A DNA stretch of 64,000 bases, from positions 62,001-126,000 of the forward strand of contig CAAFUF010000036.1 in the NCBI GenBank assembly GCA_900766135.1, written 5' to 3'. Positions 1-7,871 of this stretch are shown piece after piece. The first letter of the stretch is position 1, and every line of letters starts with the position of its first letter. The notes under the pieces were generated by a model, which had not been told where the DNA came from, searched no databases, and saw only the letters and a list, made by a program, of their open reading frames with translations. This stretch comes from Paenibacillaceae bacterium. Its GTDB lineage: Bacteria; Bacillota; Bacilli; Paenibacillales; Paenibacillaceae. The translations under genes were made by a program, and so were the position numbers.

Positions 1-375
1 GCGGCACAGCTTCAACCCGTTCTCCAGCGCGCCCGAATCGATGACAAACAGATGCAGAATGCTGTACAAACCACAGCGTTTGGCTTCCTTGATCAAATGC
101 CCCTTTGGCGTAACGATGCCGTCGGCCCCCGCATATTCGGCGACCCATTCGACACTCTCCCGATCGGTGCTGGACAAGCCGCGAATCAGATCGATGTGGA
201 CGAAGGCCCCTTTGCCGGCTTGTTTCGTCAGCCGAACGCTGTCAACGATTTCCTTGACGGTTCCGCCCATGAAAAACAGATTGTCCACCGCGCTATCCAA
301 CGCACTGCCCAAGTCCTCCATCCGGCGGACGGCGGCGATGATCGGATGGCCCCCAATTTTGTGCAATAGCCGCAT
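1..375 (-). CDS. glpP: Glycerol-3-phosphate responsive antiterminator GlpP (C-terminus cut by window edge)
   Basis: Read leftward from an ATG at 375, preceded by GGGAG about ten bases upstream, and running off the left edge after 125 codons. The N-terminus resembles GlpP: a short lead with HPIIAAVRRMEDL, then GAFVHIDLIRGLSS, GADGIVTPKGHLIKEAK and a tail with LFVIDSGALENG. In Bacillus, GlpP binds glycerol-3-phosphate and the leader mRNA of glp operons to prevent early termination. About one third of the usual length of roughly 190 residues is missing only because the window ends. The neighbouring glp genes, if present, lie outside the window. The family assignment is firm; the regulatory target is inferred. 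Confidence 0.85.
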   Translation of the reverse strand, partial: MRLLHKIGGHPIIAAVRRMEDLGSALDSAVDNLFFMGGTVKEIVDSVRLTKQAGKGAFVHIDLIRGLSSTDRESVEWVAEYAGADGIVTPKGHLIKEAKRCGLYSILHLFVIDSGALENGLKLCR

Positions 376-558
376 ACCGCTTCTACTCCCACACTGTCAA
401 ATCTTGTCGATATCCTTATTATTGTTACGAATTGTCCTTGGCGTACCTGTTTTTCATCAAGTAAACGTAAAATTTTTCTGATGGAAACCCTTCTCCAAAA
501 CAAAATGTGACCGATTGCCGTCCATAAAGGTGTTATCGGTAAAGGGGGGCAGTATAAC

Positions 559-843
559 ATGCAGCGATCCATGACCCGGCCGGGAAATCATGTGATGAAC
601 AGCTATGAAACCTACGCAAGCATGCTCTTCCGGATTGCGATGGTTTATCTGGGCAGCCGCGAAGATGCGGAAGAAGCCACGCAGGATACCTTCATCAAAC
701 TGATGGAAAAAGCGCCCGAGTTCAAGGATGCCGAGCATCAAAAGGCCTGGTTAATCCGGGTGATCACCAATCATTGCAAAACGTTGTTTCGCCGCGGTTG
801 GCGCAAGCGGGAGGTCAAGCTGGAAGGAGAAGAACAGCCATGA
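559..843 (+). CDS. ECF-type RNA polymerase sigma factor, region 2 only (region 4 missing)
   Basis: A 94-residue protein starting at ATG 559, with a GGGGGG ribosome site at 544-549. Residues 15-75 are a typical sigma-70 region 2: YASMLFRIAMVYLGSREDAE, then EATQDTFIKLM and HQKAWLIRVITNHCKTLFRR. Family members run to about 160-190 residues and carry region 4, the helix-turn-helix that contacts the -35 box. Here the protein stops after EVKLEGEEQP. The stop overlaps the next start (ATGA at 840-843), the usual sigma/anti-sigma coupling, so the true 3' end seems present and the middle lost. An in-frame deletion joining region 2 to the C-terminal tail is my inference. The product is unlikely to work as a normal sigma factor. 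Confidence 0.8.
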   Translation: MQRSMTRPGNHVMNSYETYASMLFRIAMVYLGSREDAEEATQDTFIKLMEKAPEFKDAEHQKAWLIRVITNHCKTLFRRGWRKREVKLEGEEQP

Positions 844-1823
844 ACGAGGAGCAATTCCGGTCACAATATAAGAAAGCGGTGGATACGATGAACCCAAGTG
901 AAGAAATGAAAATGCAAATGGAAGACCGACTGCTGAAGCTACAGACTGTGCGGAAGCGTCCGCGCAAGACAGCGGTTTACCTCGCCGCCAGCATCGCACT
1001 CGTTGCCGGGATCGGACTGGCCGGGCCCAGCCTCTGGCAGCAAGCGAACGGACCGTCGGCGCCGGGAGGCGAAGTCGCCCGGATGAATCCGGGCGTGCCT
1101 GATGCAAGCTCACCCGGCAGCGTCGTCATCCCCAAGATGGAACTGCCGAATAGGAACTCGGGGGCTACGGCCAGCATGGTCGCCCTCGTCGTTTATCAGG
1201 GCAACGTCTATACCCAGGCAGCGACCCGCCTTGATACTGCCGACGCGGCCGCGCTGCGCGGGGATAAACTCGGACGGACCACGGGCGGCATCGATGAATG
1301 GAGCGGCAAGGACGAATACATCGAGTTGGCCTCCAATATCGGCGAAACGGACATGTATGCCGTGAAGGGGTATGATCCGGATTTCCGTATTATGTCGTAT
1401 ACCGAGATTAACGGCGAAGTCTACGCCGAGCTGTTCGAGCGCACCAACGGCATGACCGTAAGCCGCGGAGCCGATCTGCTCGGCAAGCTGAATCTGGAAG
1501 GCCGGATCGCCTCGGCCCAATGGGAGAGCTTCGACAGCTGGAACAACGGACAGCAGCAATATGCGCCGCTGGCGAACGACGAAACGCTGGGCAGCTTCCT
1601 TGCGGCCCTTCAGGACGCCAAGCCGTTAGCGGCGGATTCGCTGATCGATCAAGGCATCTATGACGACGGGAACCGCAAGGTCATCTATCTGACGCTGGAG
1701 GATTACACCCGCGTGGAACTTACGCTGTTCGGCCGGGGACTCGTCCGTTACGGCAATGCTCCGGTCTTTTTCGAGGTCGAGTCCGGCGCGTTCCAGGCAC
1801 TTTGGGAGCAACTGGCGCAGTAA
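840..1823 (+). CDS. Putative membrane-anchored anti-sigma factor
   Basis: Translationally coupled to the sigma gene by the ATGA overlap at 840-843, giving 327 residues. A cytoplasmic N-terminus of about 40 residues (EEQFRSQYKKAVDTM, NPSEEMKMQMEDRLLKLQ) is followed by one hydrophobic segment near residues 42-66 (TAVYLAASIALVAGIGLAGP) and a long extracytoplasmic part with no domain I can name. This layout and the coupling are typical of Paenibacillus anti-sigma proteins that hold an ECF factor at the membrane. If the partner sigma is defective, this gene may have lost its target or may act on another factor. Function rests on context and topology, not on a named domain. Confidence 0.65.
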   Translation: MNEEQFRSQYKKAVDTMNPSEEMKMQMEDRLLKLQTVRKRPRKTAVYLAASIALVAGIGLAGPSLWQQANGPSAPGGEVARMNPGVPDASSPGSVVIPKMELPNRNSGATASMVALVVYQGNVYTQAATRLDTADAAALRGDKLGRTTGGIDEWSGKDEYIELASNIGETDMYAVKGYDPDFRIMSYTEINGEVYAELFERTNGMTVSRGADLLGKLNLEGRIASAQWESFDSWNNGQQQYAPLANDETLGSFLAALQDAKPLAADSLIDQGIYDDGNRKVIYLTLEDYTRVELTLFGRGLVRYGNAPVFFEVESGAFQALWEQLAQ

Positions 1824-1896
1824 TCAAACGGGCAATACAGCGGCTAGTTTCTTCGGAAGCCAGCCGCTTCCCTTTGGGTCAGGGCTCGCTTATGGA

Positions 1897-2865
1897 TTAT
1901 GACTTCCGCACGGGTCTGATATACTTAAAAAACCGTTCCGGATTAAAATAAAAGTAAATGATTCTGCCGGGGGAAGTATCTAAGCAGTAACTAGTGCCCG
2001 CAAAATCAAAGGTCGCCATTGCCTTTTCCATCTTTTCCTCTACACTCCGATTTTCCTGCTCATAATCGAATGGCCCATGTTCAAAAACAATATACTCGGC
2101 TTCGGGAACATCCATCATCAGCATTTGGGGCGGGACTTCGCCTTCATAATCCAAAGGAAGACGTGCACCATAACACTCTGTACGCGGAATCCCCCAATCG
2201 CAGAGTCTGCCGTCCGGGTCGTTCATGTACGCCATTATCTGACCACTGCCGCCGTGAGATTCGTTCCCCCCATCGTCATCCAATTTGCCCTTGATACTAT
2301 CGAGCAAGCCGCAAATCGTTTCGTAGTCCTGTCCCGGAATAAGACTTTGCTTTTGCCAAAAATCCCAATACCCATTACTCTCATAGTTTTTTATGTGCAA
2401 AAATTTGTGTGCGGGAATGGTTACGAAATAAATTTTAATATCATCTGTGGATTTCATCATGCCAATCTCTCCAAATCCGAAAAAGTAGCGGTCGAAAGGG
2501 TTTATTTTTGTGCGAAGAACGACAGGCCTAGGTTTTATTCGGTATTCACTTGGAGTTACGCCGTAGGTTCCCTTGAAAGCTCTGGTAAAAGCTTCATGTG
2601 ACGAAAAACCATAATCAAAAGCAATATCCACAATGCTTTTTTCACTATCCCGAACCTCTTTTAGTGCAAAGGCTAGTTTTCTATGCCGCAGATAATCCCT
2701 AAATGGCATACCCGATATTTCCTTGAATTTTCTCGTTGTATGGAATTCGGAATAACCCAACTTGCGAGAAAGAAATCGTAGCGTTATTGCTTCACAGTTC
2801 CGATTTTTAATGCATTCGTCAATTTCATCCACGATAATTTGGATTTGCTTGTGCCACTCGTACAT
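1897..2865 (-). CDS. AraC-family regulator with C-terminal effector-binding domain
   Basis: A 322-residue protein. Residues 8-110 form the AraC double helix-turn-helix: LRFLSRKLGYSEFHTTRKFK for the first, and SIVDIAFDYGFSSHEAFTRA followed by GVTPSEYR for the second, with the family signature at the end. The remaining 200 residues resemble the effector-binding part found in proteins such as Rob and GyrI (IYFVTIPAHKFLHIKNYES, then EYIVFEHGPFDY). The DNA-binding domain comes first, as in Rob and not as in AraC itself. A weak ribosome site (GGGGTGAA) precedes the ATG. The ligand and target promoters cannot be read from the sequence. A second protein with a GyrI-like fold is encoded at 18644-19162. 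Confidence 0.85.
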   Translation of the reverse strand: MYEWHKQIQIIVDEIDECIKNRNCEAITLRFLSRKLGYSEFHTTRKFKEISGMPFRDYLRHRKLAFALKEVRDSEKSIVDIAFDYGFSSHEAFTRAFKGTYGVTPSEYRIKPRPVVLRTKINPFDRYFFGFGEIGMMKSTDDIKIYFVTIPAHKFLHIKNYESNGYWDFWQKQSLIPGQDYETICGLLDSIKGKLDDDGGNESHGGSGQIMAYMNDPDGRLCDWGIPRTECYGARLPLDYEGEVPPQMLMMDVPEAEYIVFEHGPFDYEQENRSVEEKMEKAMATFDFAGTSYCLDTSPGRIIYFYFNPERFFKYIRPVRKS

Positions 2866-3116
2866 TCATCTGTTCACCCCGTTTCAACCACCCTATAGTC
2901 ATTATTGAGGAATGGAGATTGTTTTGCTTGATTTTACTTGCGGAAAAGAGAGGATCGATTGGATTGGGGTCCTGATCAAACACCAGCCCCGCACGTGCTG
3001 CTGGCTCTCGGCATTTGCCCGATCGGGAAAAACCGCCCCAAACTGCATGCGCTCCAGATGCGTAGAATATCATTCAGCTTTGGTATGACGGCATTTTTTA
3101 TCCTACGGATCTTATT

Positions 3117-3404
3117 CTATTTCTCAGGTACGGAATCCCCCAACAGCGCAATGACCAGTTGTGCACCATCCTTTACGCCTTGCAAATACAAACATTCATG
3201 TTCGGCCGCCCGCCTGAATAGGTGTTTATCTTCCCATTCCATAAATCCCGGCAAGCTCGTTTTGTCTACTCCGGGAACCAACGTATCAAAAGCCTCCCGC
3301 TCCTCGGCGCGGAGCTTCCGCAGCTCGGGCTGACGTTCGATTCGAACCATAATCCCGTCCACCCTTTGCTGGATTGAGCTTTGTAACCAAAGCGGAATTC
3401 GCAT
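3117..3404 (-). CDS. Hypothetical protein of 95 residues
   Basis: The start is chosen at ATG 3404 because a perfect AAGGAGGT lies just upstream; longer reading in this frame has no such signal. The predicted product begins MRIPLWLQSSIQQRVDG, is rich in charged residues (RIERQPELRKLRAEEREAF) and ends with LYLQGVKDGAQLVIALL. It has no signal peptide or membrane segment. It follows the Spo0E-like gene by 25 bases in the same direction, so the two are probably co-transcribed. I do not recognise the family. The C-terminal repeat-free helix with GVKDGAQLV suggests a small soluble helical protein. Confidence 0.6.
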   Translation of the reverse strand: MRIPLWLQSSIQQRVDGIMVRIERQPELRKLRAEEREAFDTLVPGVDKTSLPGFMEWEDKHLFRRAAEHECLYLQGVKDGAQLVIALLGDSVPEK

Positions 3405-3429
3405 TGCTTCTGAACCTCCTTCAAAATCT

Positions 3430-3612
3430 CTAGCTAGACCGCTGAACGGATCCGCTTTTCTCGAACAACTGGATAATGAGTTCATCCACTTTTCTACTCT
3501 GAGCTTGAAGAGCTTCATTCTCAAAGTATCGAGTTCCATTGGCTAGAGATTCGTTCCCTAGTTGGTTCAATTTTTGTCTTTCAACATTAAGTAACTCTAC
3601 CCATTGATTCAT
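3430..3612 (-). CDS. Spo0E-like aspartyl-phosphate phosphatase
   Basis: About 60 residues from ATG 3612, with GGAGTGAT upstream. The protein is two helices: VELLNVERQKLNQLGNE, then a helix with the Spo0E-type signature SRKVDELI near residues 42-49. Spo0E family proteins bind and dephosphorylate response regulators such as Spo0A-P and so delay sporulation; the S-x-x-[LV]-D core is the substrate-contact motif. The fit is by motif, spacing and length (family 50-90 residues); the exact S-Q-E-L-D form is not present, so the identification is good but not certain. It appears to be the first gene of a two-gene unit with the 95-residue protein downstream. Confidence 0.65.
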   Translation of the reverse strand: MNQWVELLNVERQKLNQLGNESLANGTRYFENEALQAQSRKVDELIIQLFEKSGSVQRSS

Positions 3613-3820
3613 CCAACTTATCACTCCGTTTCTTGTCAAGAATAGCGGTTGATCCTGGACGTTAGCTCAGTCATTATGTATCCGCCGTTTTTTTGGAAAC
3701 AATGGACATAAAACCCAAGAATTAAAAACCACCAAAAGTAATACCTTTAAAACTCATTAAAGTCAATTAATAACTCCCCCATAATATGAATTGAAAACTC
3801 CGATTTAGGAAGGATTTAAC

Positions 3821-4156
3821 ATGAGCAGTTACGATAAAAAAGCCGTAGGAGAACGTATTCGATCTCGCCGAAAAGCGCTCGGACTTTCCCAAGAGGATTT
3901 TGCCGAGCGGATTGGTCGCGTCCCTAAATTTTGCGCGGATATTGAACGAGGACTAGTTGGGATGTCTATTGAAACGATGCTTGGCGTTTGCTCCTTGCTT
4001 AAAATGTCTCCCAATCAACTTCTTCTCGGTGACTCGGGACTACGTAAGACCCTTGATGAAACCGATTTGATTATCGATGCCCTGAATCAATGCACCGAAA
4101 AACAGCGCAAAGATGCTTACGCACTGTTAAAGCTTTTTCTTACGGCGATTGGATAA
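3821..4156 (+). CDS. XRE-family helix-turn-helix regulator
   Basis: A 111-residue protein starting at ATG 3821 after GGAAGGA. Residues 9-65 are a Cro/C1-type HTH: VGERIRSRRKALGLSQEDFA, RIGRVPKFCADIERG, SIETMLGVCSLLKMSPNQLL. The remainder is a short helical tail (DALNQCTEKQRKDAYALLKL) that may dimerise. This arrangement is common for small chromosomal regulators of unknown target in Paenibacillus. It stands alone, with a clear terminator 12 bases downstream. Divergent orientation from the Spo0E-like pair leaves a 208-base AT-rich control region between them. Confidence 0.85.
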   Translation: MSSYDKKAVGERIRSRRKALGLSQEDFAERIGRVPKFCADIERGLVGMSIETMLGVCSLLKMSPNQLLLGDSGLRKTLDETDLIIDALNQCTEKQRKDAYALLKLFLTAIG

Positions 4157-4168
4157 GTTAAACACTAC

Positions 4169-4205
4169 AAAAAGACACTTGGTCATTTGAACCGAGTGTC
4201 TTTTT
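4169..4205 (+). terminator. Rho-independent terminator after the XRE gene
   Basis: Arms AAAAAGACACTTGG (4169-4182) and CCGAGTGTCTTTTT (4192-4205) pair almost perfectly around a nine-base loop. A T-run ends the plus strand and a matching A-run starts it, so it may also serve the leftward gene at 4278-5249. Confidence 0.85.
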
Positions 4206-4277
4206 CCATATGATAATGGGAAATACAACAAACCAAAATTATTAGGTTAAGCCTCTGATGTGGTGCTCACAAACTGG

Positions 4278-5249
4278 CTACAGTTTTTCTTTTCCGTAGG
4301 ACAATTCGTTAATATGATACACTTCAACACCCGTACAATCAAAAAGTTCCGGATAAAAGACAGCTAAGTTCTGCCCGCTATGATTGATTGTACTATTATA
4401 TTCAATGCCGGCGTATTCCGGTTTTCCTTCATACATAATACTTTTAATGAAATCGGCAATGTACTGAGTGGGAATATAATCCAATATACTGTCACTTCTT
4501 CTCAATGGACGACCAATTTCTAAATTAATTCGTTTCAAATGCTCTTTATTAATCGCATGTTCCAGCGGGTCCAAACCCTCAATAAACGGACTGATATGAT
4601 CAATGGCCTTAAGATCAACAACGACAATATCTTGTGTTAATTCAAAACGCCCTATCGTAACATAGTCAAAGACACCAGCTCGAATCTCATGTATCGTCGT
4701 ATCAAGATCGCTTGCTAAGTACAAGCAACGGATGCCCGCTGAATTTACGCGTCCTGCTGAAGCTTTGTCTAAAGGAGGCGCACTCATATCCTTAGCCGGA
4801 AAACCATCTTCCGTAGATAAACGCCCTCTGAAAAAAACAGTTCCTTTTTTGTATACTTTTCGAATATAGGAGCAATACCGATCAAGAACCGTTAATTCTA
4901 TATGATTGGTATGAAATCTATTTTGCTCTTTTAAAGATTTAACGAAGTCATTCCATGAATTTGAACGAAGTAAGGAGTGAACTTTGAGAAAGTCTGTGTC
5001 GTTGAGTTCCGCAATACCAATTGGAGCATCAAAGAGGCTAGGCATGCTTGTATATTTCTCGGCGCAGATTGCACGGATAATACGATATACATCCGTTGAA
5101 CTGAGCCTATCATTGAAGATATGCCAGCGATCTATCAATTCTGTGACTAGCAGTTTTTTCTCTTCGGCAGGAAAATCGTGAGGGAGCGTAGACTCGGGAG
5201 TATAAATTACTTTCCACAATTTCGCGTAATGTATTTCGTGTAAACACAC
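4278..5249 (-). CDS. RES-domain protein (toxin-like NAD-degrading fold) with HEPN/RES-type N-terminal part
   Basis: A 323-residue reading frame. The C-terminal half, about residues 140-300, fits the RES domain: FFRGRLS with the first conserved Arg, GRVNSAGIRCLYLASD, then TTIHEIRAG carrying the conserved Glu, and a later DYIPTQYIADFIKS helix. RES enzymes such as MbcT and Xre-RES toxins degrade NAD+. The N-terminal third (LLVTELIDRWHIFNDRLSS, SPLFDA-like GIAELND) resembles the domain often placed ahead of RES in larger stand-alone proteins. No adjacent Xre/MbcA-type antitoxin is seen. The true start is unclear: the best ribosome site and ATG (5280) lie upstream in another frame (see the next entry), so this gene may be truncated or frameshifted at its 5' end. 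Confidence 0.7.
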   Translation of the reverse strand: MCLHEIHYAKLWKVIYTPESTLPHDFPAEEKKLLVTELIDRWHIFNDRLSSTDVYRIIRAICAEKYTSMPSLFDAPIGIAELNDTDFLKVHSLLRSNSWNDFVKSLKEQNRFHTNHIELTVLDRYCSYIRKVYKKGTVFFRGRLSTEDGFPAKDMSAPPLDKASAGRVNSAGIRCLYLASDLDTTIHEIRAGVFDYVTIGRFELTQDIVVVDLKAIDHISPFIEGLDPLEHAINKEHLKRINLEIGRPLRRSDSILDYIPTQYIADFIKSIMYEGKPEYAGIEYNSTINHSGQNLAVFYPELFDCTGVEVYHINELSYGKEKL

Positions 5250-5280
5250 GATTTAACAGAATGGAGTTGTCCGCACTCAT
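5197..5280 (-). pseudogene. 5' fragment of a foreign gene fused in front of the RES gene (sce7726-like)
   Basis: ATG 5280 has an excellent ribosome site (AAGGAAGG) and opens a frame reading MSADNSILLNRVFTRNTLR, then EIVE. This matches the way sce7726-family proteins begin (ILLNR-F-T/K pattern), as I remember that family. After roughly 25 codons the resemblance stops and the RES protein continues in a different frame. The simplest reading is a deletion that joined the start of one accessory gene to the body of another. Family name is a recollection, so confidence is modest; the frame mismatch itself is directly visible. Confidence 0.4.
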
Positions 5281-5390
5281 GAGTTTACACCTTCCTTAAA
5301 TTGCTCTCATTAATTAATTTGCCTTTTGTTTTGTAATTTATAGTTCGATTTTAGTGAATGTATTTCCTGCATGAGAATTAAGTCTAATCG

Positions 5391-5919
5391 ATGCTAATAA
5401 TTTTCCTCTGCCTTAAGTATATCAGAAAATTCTGTTTTGCCTCGGCTATCTCCCATTATCATGCCACGGTAAAAAAATTGTTCGATACCTACGTTTTCAA
5501 TAATGAAGACGTACTTTTTTTTGTTTTTGAACCCAACCATAGTCAACGAAATCGTCAATTTGGCACAGCGGGCTTTAGACCAGTACCTAATTGCGCACCC
5601 ACATGAGTCTAAGAACTTTGCTCAGTCAGATAAGGAAGCGACCCGTGATAAAATCATGCATTTTATCCGCGATTTGATCAAAGAAGATATCCTATTGGTC
5701 CTGGACGGCGACAAGGATAGCGTACTCCGGCAAATCGGTTTAACAAATCATTTAGGTGCGGCGGATGCGGTTAACGTATCCATGGCCAGTCTGTGCGGAA
5801 TCAGCTTTATGACAGTGGATAATCGGTTGGTAAATAACATGATCTGGGTTCACTCAGAACTAGAAAGCATAAAAAATCTGTACTTTACAAAGCCACGTCA
5901 CCGGACTTATTTTACATAA
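5391..5919 (+). pseudogene. PIN-like domain gene broken by a frameshift in a T8 tract
   Basis: The last 130 codons (5503-5919) encode PTIVNEIVNLAQRALDQYL and the PIN-type C-terminal pattern HLGAADAVNVSMASLCG, then FMTVDNRLVNN, where the Asp residues fit the metal site. The start of this part is not natural. Upstream, in another frame, is KKLFDTYVFNNEDVLF. Removing one T from the run of eight at 5515-5522 joins the two into one continuous reading frame. The usual N-terminal Asp-Thr-Asn strand of PIN nucleases is not recognisable upstream, so the gene is probably also truncated. PIN identity is inferred from pattern only. Confidence 0.5.
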
Positions 5920-6035
5920 CCACTGATAGTCTGAAAACCTTAAGTAGCCGTACTGCGAATAGTAAAGGTGATCTGAAGAAAATAAGTTCACCTCCAGAAA
6001 AAGAAGGTTGGTCCTGTTTCCTAAACCTTATCCAT

Positions 6036-6065
6036 TAAAAAAACCATCAGGAATACCCTGACGGT
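6036..6065 (-). terminator. Terminator downstream of the AlkD-family gene
   Basis: On the minus strand ACCGTCAGG and CCTGATGGT pair around a five-base loop and are followed by seven T residues. It lies about 40 bases after the stop of the leftward gene at 6106. Confidence 0.85.
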
Positions 6066-6105
6066 CACTTGAAACTTCCGTAACGTTTGATGTTCAAATG
6101 CCGGT

Positions 6106-6816
6106 CTAACAACGCACATACTTCCGCTTAAATCCGAGTTGGCCGCGATCCAGGGCTTTTTGTATATTTTCCGAGGCGTTCAGGAACGTGCTCTTCTTGT
6201 TGTCCCGTTTCATCTCGACCGGGCCGATCGCCTTGGCGGTCTCCACCGCTTGAACATGGAGCGGCTTAAATGATACCCCGACGGTGTAAACGAAGTTGTT
6301 CATCGCGGACTTTGTCCGTTCGGGCGCAGCATGGATCGTCTTCTTCACCCTCTCCAGCATGCCGGCGAGCTTGCCTTCGGAAAATTCGCTGTCCGGCCGG
6401 CTCCCCAATAGCCAGCAATAACAGCTCCAACCCGCCGACATCCTTAGCTCGTCCCCGCTGGCGATCCACTTGTCGGCTACCTCCTGGGCGATGTCCGTCT
6501 CCGCCAAGGTGACCGCCACCACAAAATCGGACAGCATATAGAAATAGGCTCCTTCGATCCAACGCTCGAAATCCGCGTGCGTCATCGCCTTCGGATCGGC
6601 AATGATCCCCGCAAAATACATGGCATCGTAATTTCCCGTCGCGTAAAGCTGTTCGGCCAATGGTTGATTGATTTTGATTTGGCGAAACAGCGGCTTCATC
6701 TCTCCAGTAGCTACGCCAAACAGCGGTTCACGCGCCCCGTTTCCAAGATACATTTTCTTCAGCCGCTCCTTGCCGATCGCCTCAAGCTCCTGCATAACGG
6801 TTTCCAAATTCATCAT
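6106..6816 (-). CDS. DNA alkylation repair protein, AlkD-like HEAT-repeat family
   Basis: About 236 residues from ATG 6816 (GGGAG seven bases upstream; two adjacent ATGs make the exact start uncertain by one codon). The protein is all-helical with repeat-like segments: GVATGEMKPLFRQIKINQPL, ELYATGNYDAMYFAG-type second repeat, then WIEGAYFYMLSDFVVAV. AlkD-type enzymes remove positively charged N3- and N7-alkyl bases from DNA with a HEAT-repeat scaffold. Length and motif order fit the broader family (COG4912) rather than Bacillus cereus AlkD itself; the catalytic residues were not individually verified. The gene is monocistronic, with its own terminator. Confidence 0.8.
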   Translation of the reverse strand: MMNLETVMQELEAIGKERLKKMYLGNGAREPLFGVATGEMKPLFRQIKINQPLAEQLYATGNYDAMYFAGIIADPKAMTHADFERWIEGAYFYMLSDFVVAVTLAETDIAQEVADKWIASGDELRMSAGWSCYCWLLGSRPDSEFSEGKLAGMLERVKKTIHAAPERTKSAMNNFVYTVGVSFKPLHVQAVETAKAIGPVEMKRDNKKSTFLNASENIQKALDRGQLGFKRKYVRC

Positions 6817-6914
6817 GGGCCGACTCCCTTCATCCCGCATGGATTCTTTCGTCTAGCATACTACGTCAGGAGGGCTGGATTCAAATCCCTTACCGGGCGG
6901 GCAGCCTGCCGCGT

Positions 6915-7781
6915 TTACTTGCTTCGTGCCAAGCGGAACCCTTGATCCGGACCAAAGCCGTTCGCTTCAAACTTGCCGCGAAAAGACACCTCGCTGCTGC
7001 CGATATCGCCGATCCAGCCGCCGCCTTTCACCACCCGAAAGGAGCCGCGGTCTGGATTTCCGGTCACGTCGTCCCCATACCAATCCCAGCACCATTCCCT
7101 AACATTGCCGGACATATCGTAAAGGCCCAGCTCATTGGGTTTCTTGCCGCCGACGGGCTTCGGTTGGCCGTGATTGCTTTCGATGATCGGCCAGTTCCAG
7201 TCTCCGGTCAGGTATTCATCCCCGACATTCCGCCAATACCAAGCCACGTCGTCCGCGCGGGAGCTTCCGCTGTATTTGTAACTTTTGCTCTCTTGACCGC
7301 CGCCAGCCGCATACTCCCACTCCGCCTCCGTCGGAAGCCGGTACCCGTTCGCCTCCGGATTAATCGATACGAGCCATTTCATTTGATCGTTTTCGCTTTG
7401 ATTGTTCGGGTCTTTTTTACTCTTGTCTATATTGTAAAAAGGCTTTAATCCTTCTTTTATGCTTCGCTGATTGCAATACTCGACGACATCGTACCAGCTC
7501 ACCATCTCCACCGGCAAATCGCTGCCTTGGAATTGGGACGGATTGCTTCCCATCACTTCCGCCCATTCCTTCTGGGTGACTTCATATTTTCCGATATAGA
7601 AATCGGCCAGCGCGATCCCCGTGCCGTAGTAATTGGAAAGGGTGTTCCTCACACTTCCGCCTTGAACCAGCACGAAGCGATCGTTCAGCCGTTCCGGTTT
7701 CCCCGTGCCAACCTGCGAGCAGGCCGTAAACAACACCATCATGGCGATGAACAGAAACATGAATCCGAACCGCTTCCTCAT
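6915..7781 (-). CDS. Lipoprotein with formylglycine-generating-enzyme (SUMF1) domain
   Basis: A 288-residue protein with a lipoprotein signal peptide (hydrophobic residues 5-18, lipobox LFTAC with Cys21). The rest is an FGE-sulfatase domain: FYIGKYEVTQKEWAEVMG near 62-79, LPVEMVSWYDVVEYCN, RLPTEAEWEYAAGGG near 150, GNVREWCWDWYGDD near 228, and FRLARSK at the end. True formylglycine-generating enzymes use two C-terminal Cys/Ser residues to oxidise sulfatase cysteines; those are not obvious here, and no sulfatase gene is nearby. Many bacterial members serve other roles, so I call the fold and not the reaction. It sits directly after the xylanase gene in the same direction, separated by a weak hairpin. 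Confidence 0.85.
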   Translation of the reverse strand: MRKRFGFMFLFIAMMVLFTACSQVGTGKPERLNDRFVLVQGGSVRNTLSNYYGTGIALADFYIGKYEVTQKEWAEVMGSNPSQFQGSDLPVEMVSWYDVVEYCNQRSIKEGLKPFYNIDKSKKDPNNQSENDQMKWLVSINPEANGYRLPTEAEWEYAAGGGQESKSYKYSGSSRADDVAWYWRNVGDEYLTGDWNWPIIESNHGQPKPVGGKKPNELGLYDMSGNVREWCWDWYGDDVTGNPDRGSFRVVKGGGWIGDIGSSEVSFRGKFEANGFGPDQGFRLARSK

Positions 7782-7812
7782 GGGTAGCTCCCCTTTGATT
7801 GAAAGATCGAGA

Positions 7813-7842
7813 AAGGCCGCCGGCGGTAAACCGAACGGCCTT
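7813..7842 (-). terminator. Possible weak terminator between xylanase and lipoprotein genes
   Basis: AAGGCCG (7813-7819) pairs with CGGCCTT (7836-7842), with an inner CGG/CCG pair. Minus-strand sequence after the stem is only CTTTCTC-like, without a good T-run, so termination may be partial. Confidence 0.4.
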
Positions 7843-7871
7843 GAGACGAAGTTCTGCGATGAACTAACCGA

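Noticed and set aside
2825..3333. Two short frames between the AraC gene and the Spo0E-like pair
   Set aside because: They lack ribosome sites and no family is recognised; the plus-strand one overlaps the better supported gene at 3117-3404.
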